Of a DNA stretch of 10,080 nt, positions 6,977 through 10,080 are shown piece by piece. The stretch covers positions 1-10,080 of the forward strand of contig DGOK01000002.1 in the NCBI GenBank assembly GCA_002389385.1, given 5' to 3'. Positions within the stretch are counted from its first letter, which is position 1, and every line of letters starts with the position of its first letter. Position numbers and translations under genes: made by a program. The DNA is from Rhodospirillaceae bacterium UBA4468. GTDB lineage: Bacteria > Pseudomonadota > Alphaproteobacteria > Rhodospirillales > Casp-alpha2. The notes below the pieces were generated by a model. It saw only the letters and a program-made list of their open reading frames with translations. It was not told where the DNA came from and did no database searches.

Positions 6977-7950
6977 GAGCTTACGTCCTGTAACCGCACT
7001 CGGGGATCAAGAATGGAGTAGAGAATATCTACAACCAGATTGATAACGACGAACACCAAAACAATAATCATCAGGTAAGCCACAATAATCGGCCGATCCA
7101 AATTCTGGATTGATTCGATGATTAACTTACCCATGCCTGGCCATGCAAAAACCGTTTCCGTGACAACAGAGAATGCGATGAGACCACCAAATTCCAGGCC
7201 CAAAACAGTCACAACCGGGATCATAATGTTTTTCATTAAGTGAACCATAATGACTCGCCGATAAGACAAGCCCTTCGCGCGCGCGAATTTGATGTAATCC
7301 ATGTGAATTGCTTCACGTACACCGGCTCGGGTCAATCTGATGACCAGCGATGTATTAAAGAGTGCCAAGTTTAAAGCGGGAAGAAAAATATGCGACAGCC
7401 CGTCTGGCGTGAAGAAACTGAGCTCCATGCCGAATACAATAACTGTGTCGCCTCGTCCAGTGGACGGAAGCCAACCCAGCATAACGGCAAAAACCATAAT
7501 CATCATCAGGCCAACCCAAAATGTCGGCAACGAAAATCCAACAATGGAGCCTGACATGATTAACTTTGACGAGAACCGTTCAGGAAATAATCCCGCCCAA
7601 ACGCCAAAGGGGATACCTATAATAATTGACATTAATAAGGATACAAAGGCCAGCTCGAACGTCGCAGGCATGCGTTGCACAATAATTTGCAACGCCGGCT
7701 CACCATAAACAAACGAGTTGCCTAGGTCGCCTTGCAGCGCATTCGTAACAAACTTTCCGTATTGAATGTACCAGGGTTTATCCAAACCCATGGATTTAAT
7801 AACTCGTTCCCGTTCTTCTTGATCGGCCTCATCTGAGACCATCATTTCAACAGGATCGCCAACAATATTCACACCGCCGAACACCAGGAACGACATAACA
7901 AATACAACGATGGCGCTTTGCATCAACCTTCGGATAATGAAAACAGTCAT
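6973..7950 (-). CDS. dppB: dipeptide/oligopeptide ABC transporter permease (DppB/OppB type)
   Basis: Inner-membrane permease, 325 residues, partner of the DppC-type subunit. It starts with the typical MTVFIIRRLMQSAIVVFVMSF first helix (about 7-29). The periplasmic region has GLDKPWYIQYGKFV (55-68) and GDLGNSF (74-80). Further membrane helices lie near 99-120, 133-160, 188-206, 245-268 and 288-312. The EAA loop is the DppB form DYIKFARAKGLSYRRVI (218-234). Later come FAWPGMGKL (268-276) and the final DPRVRL. The ATG at 7950 has AGGA upstream; the gene follows the binding-protein gene after a 102-base gap holding a strong hairpin, so it is probably expressed below that gene. It overlaps the next permease by four bases. 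Confidence 0.96.
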   Translation of the reverse strand: MTVFIIRRLMQSAIVVFVMSFLVFGGVNIVGDPVEMMVSDEADQEERERVIKSMGLDKPWYIQYGKFVTNALQGDLGNSFVYGEPALQIIVQRMPATFELAFVSLLMSIIIGIPFGVWAGLFPERFSSKLIMSGSIVGFSLPTFWVGLMMIMVFAVMLGWLPSTGRGDTVIVFGMELSFFTPDGLSHIFLPALNLALFNTSLVIRLTRAGVREAIHMDYIKFARAKGLSYRRVIMVHLMKNIMIPVVTVLGLEFGGLIAFSVVTETVFAWPGMGKLIIESIQNLDRPIIVAYLMIIVLVFVVINLVVDILYSILDPRVRLQDVSS

Positions 7951-8052
7951 TTTCCGGTCCTAATACTTGGCGTCGATAATAAAGGAGACATCAAATGAGG
8001 ATCGACGGGCGACGAACACCCGCCGATCCTTACTAACATCTGCTAACGGTAC
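7951..8052 (-). other. intergenic segment between binding-protein and permease genes
   Basis: A 102-base spacer inside the transporter operon. It holds the hairpin described separately (7998-8030) and the ribosome site of the dppB-type gene. No uridine run follows the hairpin on the transcribed strand and no convincing second promoter is visible. Confidence 0.6.
7998..8030 (-). terminator. intra-operon hairpin (mRNA-stabilising or attenuating), not a classical terminator
   Basis: On the minus-strand transcript the arms AGGATCGGCGGGTG and CGCCCGTCGATCCT pair over 14 bases around a 5-base loop (8016-8012). Twelve pairs are Watson-Crick and two are G-U. Read on the plus strand, both wobble positions become A-C mismatches, so the structure is fitted to the minus-strand RNA. 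It starts 22 bases after the binding-protein stop and is not followed by a T-run. The likely role is to protect the 3' end of the binding-protein message after processing, or to cause partial termination, so that more binding protein than permease is made. This arrangement is common in binding-protein-dependent transport operons; the role here is inferred. Confidence 0.7.
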
Positions 8053-9657
8053 TTACTTCGATGAGATACCCATCGCGAGAGTCCGCTCATCGGTCCGTGC
8101 AACATAGGTCAGACCTTTTTTCGCAGCCCAGGTGTTCACCTGATAATGCAAAGGAATAATACCGACGTCTTCGCCGACACCAATTTCAGTCGCCTTAGCA
8201 AGCAGCTTCGCGCGCTTATCGTCATCTACACTTGCAAGAGCTTCTTCAAGGACTGCATCCATCTTTGGGTTAGCATGCAAGCCACGGTTTGATGAACCAT
8301 AACCTTTGTCTTTGTTGTACGTTGCTAACAGAGACTTAAGTGGTGATGATGGCTCGCCGGTACCTGAACCCCAGCCAACAAGAACGAAACCAAACTCAGG
8401 TGGCTTTTCAGGGCCTCTGTTTTTAGCGCGCTTAAAGTAAACGCTTTTCGGCATTGTTTCTGGAGTCGTATCGATTCCAATACGTGACAACATTTGTGCA
8501 ATAGCTTCCACGATCTTTGCATCGTTGATGTAACGATCATTCGGGCCAAACAATGTTGTTTTGAAGCCATCTGGATAACCAGCTTCAGAAAGAAGCTTCT
8601 TGGCACCAGCAGCATCATACTCTTCAGGCATCAATTTATCTGAGCGGCCAAAGAACCCTTCTGGCAGCAATTGGCCAGCCTTGATGGCGACGCCTTCCAT
8701 AACACGATCGATGATAAGGTCACGGTTGATTGCCTTAGAGATCGCACGACGAACACGTACATCTTTAAACGGGTTCTTGATTTCAGAACCGTCTTTAGCT
8801 GTTGTATATGGTGCAACATCACGATGTTGATCCAAGTGAAGATAAATCACGCGGTTTGATACGCCTTGGCTCAAGGACAAGTTCGGGTCTTTCTTTAGAC
8901 GCGCGATATCAACCGTTGGTACGCTGTCTATAAAATCAACGTCGCCCGCAAGCAATGCAGCTAGACGAGAAGGTGCTGATTTAATTGGCTTGATTTCAAC
9001 AACTGACCATTCTGGCTTTTCACCGTGATAATCATCGTAACGCGACAACTGAAGCACTTCACCTTTGATCCAGCGAACGAGCTTGTATGGGCCTGTACCA
9101 ATAGCAGCTTTGCCGTTATTAAATTCGCCTTCCCATGTTTCATCACCAATTTCGTTAGAAACGATGTGAATCGTAGACAAATCAGTCGCCATAAGTGGGT
9201 ATGGACGAGGCGTCGTTACTTGGATCGTGTAATCGTCGATCTTTTTGTAAACCTTGCCGCCACCATGCGAGTAAAGCTTGAAGCTTGAACGTGCATTCGG
9301 GTGTGCTGGCGCACGCTTCATTGTGAACATGACATCGTCTGCATTAAACGCAGAACCATCATGGAACTTCACATCCTTGCGGAGTTTAAATTCCCAAGTG
9401 GTCTCGTTGATCGCTTTCCAGCTCTCAGCAAGGCCAGGTGAAAGACGCTGCTTTTCATCCTGCTCAACCAGACGCGAGAAAATATGCTGCGCAATTTGGT
9501 TGTTTGGGCCGAGGTTGTGGAAGTGCGGGTCGATTGATGTCGGCTCACTGCCGAGACCAATCGTAATTTTGCCATCAGCGTTTGCAGCTGAAAGCGGCAT
9601 TACGGCGGCTAAAACAGCTGCTGCAACACCAAGTTTAAGTGATTTCCTGAGATACAT
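8053..9657 (-). CDS. dppA: periplasmic peptide-type ABC transporter substrate-binding protein (SBP_bac_5 family)
   Basis: Extracytoplasmic receptor of the importer, 534 residues with the ATG at 9657. That start is chosen because AGGGAG stands 8 bases before it; the TTG two codons upstream is only 2 bases from the same ribosome site. A Sec signal peptide is clear: basic MYLRKSLK, a hydrophobic core GVAAAVLAAVMPL, and cleavage expected after ANA (residue 27). There is no lipobox Cys, so the mature protein is free in the periplasm. The family 5 fold is shown by GLGSEPTSIDPHFHN near the mature N-terminus, TWEFKLRKDVKFHDGSAFNADDV, GTGPYKLVRW, LLAGDVDFIDSVP, VRRAISKAINRDLI and the final PLHYQVNTWAAKKGL. 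At the ligand pocket it reads GWGSGTGEP (428-436), where DppA has GWTGDNGDP; the Asp that binds the peptide amino group is missing. The dppA name is by family only; the ligand may not be a free dipeptide. Confidence 0.93.
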   Translation of the reverse strand: MYLRKSLKLGVAAAVLAAVMPLSAANADGKITIGLGSEPTSIDPHFHNLGPNNQIAQHIFSRLVEQDEKQRLSPGLAESWKAINETTWEFKLRKDVKFHDGSAFNADDVMFTMKRAPAHPNARSSFKLYSHGGGKVYKKIDDYTIQVTTPRPYPLMATDLSTIHIVSNEIGDETWEGEFNNGKAAIGTGPYKLVRWIKGEVLQLSRYDDYHGEKPEWSVVEIKPIKSAPSRLAALLAGDVDFIDSVPTVDIARLKKDPNLSLSQGVSNRVIYLHLDQHRDVAPYTTAKDGSEIKNPFKDVRVRRAISKAINRDLIIDRVMEGVAIKAGQLLPEGFFGRSDKLMPEEYDAAGAKKLLSEAGYPDGFKTTLFGPNDRYINDAKIVEAIAQMLSRIGIDTTPETMPKSVYFKRAKNRGPEKPPEFGFVLVGWGSGTGEPSSPLKSLLATYNKDKGYGSSNRGLHANPKMDAVLEEALASVDDDKRAKLLAKATEIGVGEDVGIIPLHYQVNTWAAKKGLTYVARTDERTLAMGISSK

Positions 9658-9662
9658 ATCCA

Positions 9663-9699
9663 AGGCTCCCTGAATTAAAATGTTATCTGAGGGAGGCCT
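9663..9699 (-). promoter_or_regulatory. hairpin sequestering the ribosome binding site of the binding-protein gene
   Basis: In the minus-strand mRNA, AGGCCTCCCT (9699-9690) can pair with AGGGAGCCT (9671-9663) in 9 base pairs with one bulged C, closing an AT-rich 18-base loop. The right arm contains the whole Shine-Dalgarno AGGGAG (9671-9666) used by the ATG at 9657, so the folded form should block initiation. This would be a simple translational switch, or a site opened by a small RNA or protein. The pairing is seen in the sequence; the function is inferred. Confidence 0.55.
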
Positions 9700-9787
9700 G
9701 AAGCTTTATCCCCCATGAATCGCAATCAGTTTTCCTGACTTAAGGAAAGATCATGGCATGCTTAGCCAAGATGACAAATAGTTATTA
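9664..9787 (-). other. 5' leader of the transporter operon mRNA
   Basis: If transcription starts from the TATAAT at 9799-9794, the leader is about 125-130 bases before the ATG, unusually long for a simple promoter-gene pair. Besides the ribosome-site hairpin it contains a small 6-bp stem with a 6-base loop (9731-9748; TTTCCT and AGGAAA) and the dyad TGGC-N7-GCCA (9754-9768). No known riboswitch class is recognised. Confidence 0.45.
9754..9768. promoter_or_regulatory. interrupted dyad, possible LysR-type operator
   Basis: TGGC-N7-GCCA forms a 15-base interrupted palindrome of the T-N(x)-A kind bound by LysR-type regulators. It lies between the divergent LysR-type gene and the transporter operon, just downstream of the proposed transporter start site. 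It is short, so chance is possible. Confidence 0.3.
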
Positions 9788-9793
9788 CCATAC

Positions 9794-9807
9794 ATTATAG
9801 CTATAAT
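9794..9807. repeat. perfect 14-bp palindrome with a TATAAT box on each strand
   Basis: ATTATAGCTATAAT equals its own reverse complement. It gives TATAAT at 9802-9807 on the plus strand (toward the LysR-type gene) and at 9799-9794 on the minus strand (toward the transporter operon). The two -10 boxes are thus back to back within 14 bases, so polymerase or a dimeric regulator bound here would affect both genes. On the plus strand no -35 better than 3 of 6 stands 17 bases away, whereas ATGACA at 9771-9776 lies too far for this -10. Confidence 0.6.
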
Positions 9808-9823
9808 AATGTTTGTTTTTCAA
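9794..9823 (-). promoter_or_regulatory. promoter of the binding protein-transporter-amidohydrolase operon
   Basis: On the minus strand TTGAAA (9823-9818, 5 of 6 to the -35 consensus) and a perfect TATAAT (9799-9794) are separated by 18 bases. Initiation is expected near 9787. It overlaps the upstream sequence of the divergent LysR-type gene, including its leader, so the two genes probably compete or are co-regulated. Confidence 0.6.
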
Positions 9824-9827
9824 ATAC

Positions 9828-9833
9828 AGGAAG
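9828..9833 (+). promoter_or_regulatory. ribosome binding site of the LysR-type gene
   Basis: AGGAAG stands 7 bases before the ATG at 9841 and supports that start. The nearby ATG at 9809 is out of frame. Confidence 0.75.
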
Positions 9834-9840
9834 AATCCCC

Positions 9841-10080
9841 ATGCTTGAAATACCGTCATTGCGAGAACTTGAAGTTTTTCGTGCCACGGTTTTCAGTAGC
9901 TCGGCCACAGCCGCCGCCGAACGGCTTGGCATATCACAACCATCGGTCAGTCGCATACTTGCCAATATAGAACAGCGCATGGGAATGATCCTATTCCTCA
10001 GACAAAATGGTCGGCTCATACCAACCGCCGAGGCGTTCGCGCTTGATGATGAACTTGAGACTGTGTTCGAAGGGTTAGAA
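9841..10080 (+). CDS. LysR-family transcriptional regulator (partial, C-terminus beyond window)
   Basis: The first 80 codons of a LysR-type regulator; the right edge cuts the gene. The N-terminal helix-turn-helix is complete: LRELEVFRATVFSSSATAAAERLGISQPSVSRILANIEQRMG with the helix-turn-helix near residues 22-42, followed by LFLRQNGRLIPTAEA, the usual end of the DNA-binding domain before the linker helix. The sensing domain is outside the window. It is divergent from the transporter operon with a 183-base gap and is the obvious candidate to control it, probably in response to the imported compound or a product. Autoregulation is likely from the shared promoter region. The family is certain; the inducer is unknown. 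Confidence 0.95.
   Translation, partial: MLEIPSLRELEVFRATVFSSSATAAAERLGISQPSVSRILANIEQRMGMILFLRQNGRLIPTAEAFALDDELETVFEGLE

Noticed and set aside
7982..8036. Plus-strand AAAGGAG followed 8 bases later by an ATG and a 13-codon reading frame
   Set aside because: It lies inside the hairpin segment of the minus-strand operon, has no promoter on its strand, and the reading frame is explained by the inverted repeat; probably chance.
9661..9663. TTG as start of the binding protein, two codons upstream of the ATG at 9657
   Set aside because: The AGGGAG ribosome site ends only 2 bases before it, which is too close; the ATG at 8 bases is well placed and gives a normal signal peptide.
9731..9748. Small inverted repeat TTTCCT-N6-AGGAAA considered as a terminator
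   Set aside because: The stem is only 6 bp, with no T-run on either strand, and it sits in a leader where a terminator of a full operon makes little sense. It is kept only as a note in the leader description.
1..10080. CRISPR arrays, insertion sequences, phage genes, toxin-antitoxin or defence genes, tRNA or rRNA
   Set aside because: No regularly spaced direct repeats, transposase or integrase motifs, or RNA gene signatures were found on either strand; the gene content is metabolic and transport-related.

Overview
The window looks like a chromosomal stretch from a diderm alphaproteobacterium with a mid-range base composition (close to half G+C by eye). I infer this from the protein sequence types, from a Sec-exported substrate-binding protein that lacks a lipobox Cys, and from the arrangement of a dipeptide-type ABC operon with an N-formylglutamate amidohydrolase. 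No plasmid, phage, transposon, CRISPR, tRNA or rRNA signal is visible. Both window edges cut through regulator genes.

Left part (1-2753): a partial Lrp/AsnC-family regulator on the minus strand is transcribed away from a plus-strand gene for a 768-residue thiamine-diphosphate enzyme. The enzyme belongs to the homodimeric pyruvate dehydrogenase E1 (AceE) / transketolase-like family. The 119-base gap between them carries a good sigma70-type promoter for the regulator. The E1-like protein keeps the cofactor and catalytic motifs. It lacks about 54 N-terminal residues relative to E. coli AceE, the part that docks on the E2 core, and no E2 or E3 gene is nearby. The pairing of an Lrp regulator with an AceE-like E1 resembles the mdeR/mdeB arrangement of Pseudomonas putida, but the mdeA (methionine gamma-lyase) partner is not seen here.

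Middle and right part (2750-9657, all minus strand): transcription runs from the divergent region near 9800 leftwards. The order is a periplasmic solute-binding protein, two permeases, two ATPases, an N-formylglutamate amidohydrolase and a 123-residue protein of unknown function. The permease and ATPase genes overlap by four bases (ATGA junctions), and the hydrolase starts 3 bases after the last ATPase. This is therefore a translationally coupled operon: import of a peptide or peptide-like compound followed by cytoplasmic hydrolysis of an N-formyl or N-acyl amino acid. The binding protein lacks the acidic residue that holds the free amino terminus in DppA, which would fit an N-blocked ligand (inference). 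The unknown gene has its own candidate promoter overlapping the hydrolase stop codon. Its stop codon interlocks with that of the convergent E1-like gene.

Control elements: the binding-protein mRNA has a leader of about 125 bases that ends in a hairpin burying the Shine-Dalgarno sequence. A 14-bp hairpin with two G-U pairs lies between the binding-protein gene and the permease genes, probably setting their different expression levels. A partial, divergently transcribed LysR-type regulator begins at 9841. Between it and the transporter is a perfect 14-bp palindrome that supplies a TATAAT box to each strand.

Most genes are ordinary members of known families. The best candidates for something new are the possible N-blocked-substrate import and hydrolysis pathway, the leader RNA structure, and the E2-less AceE-like enzyme.
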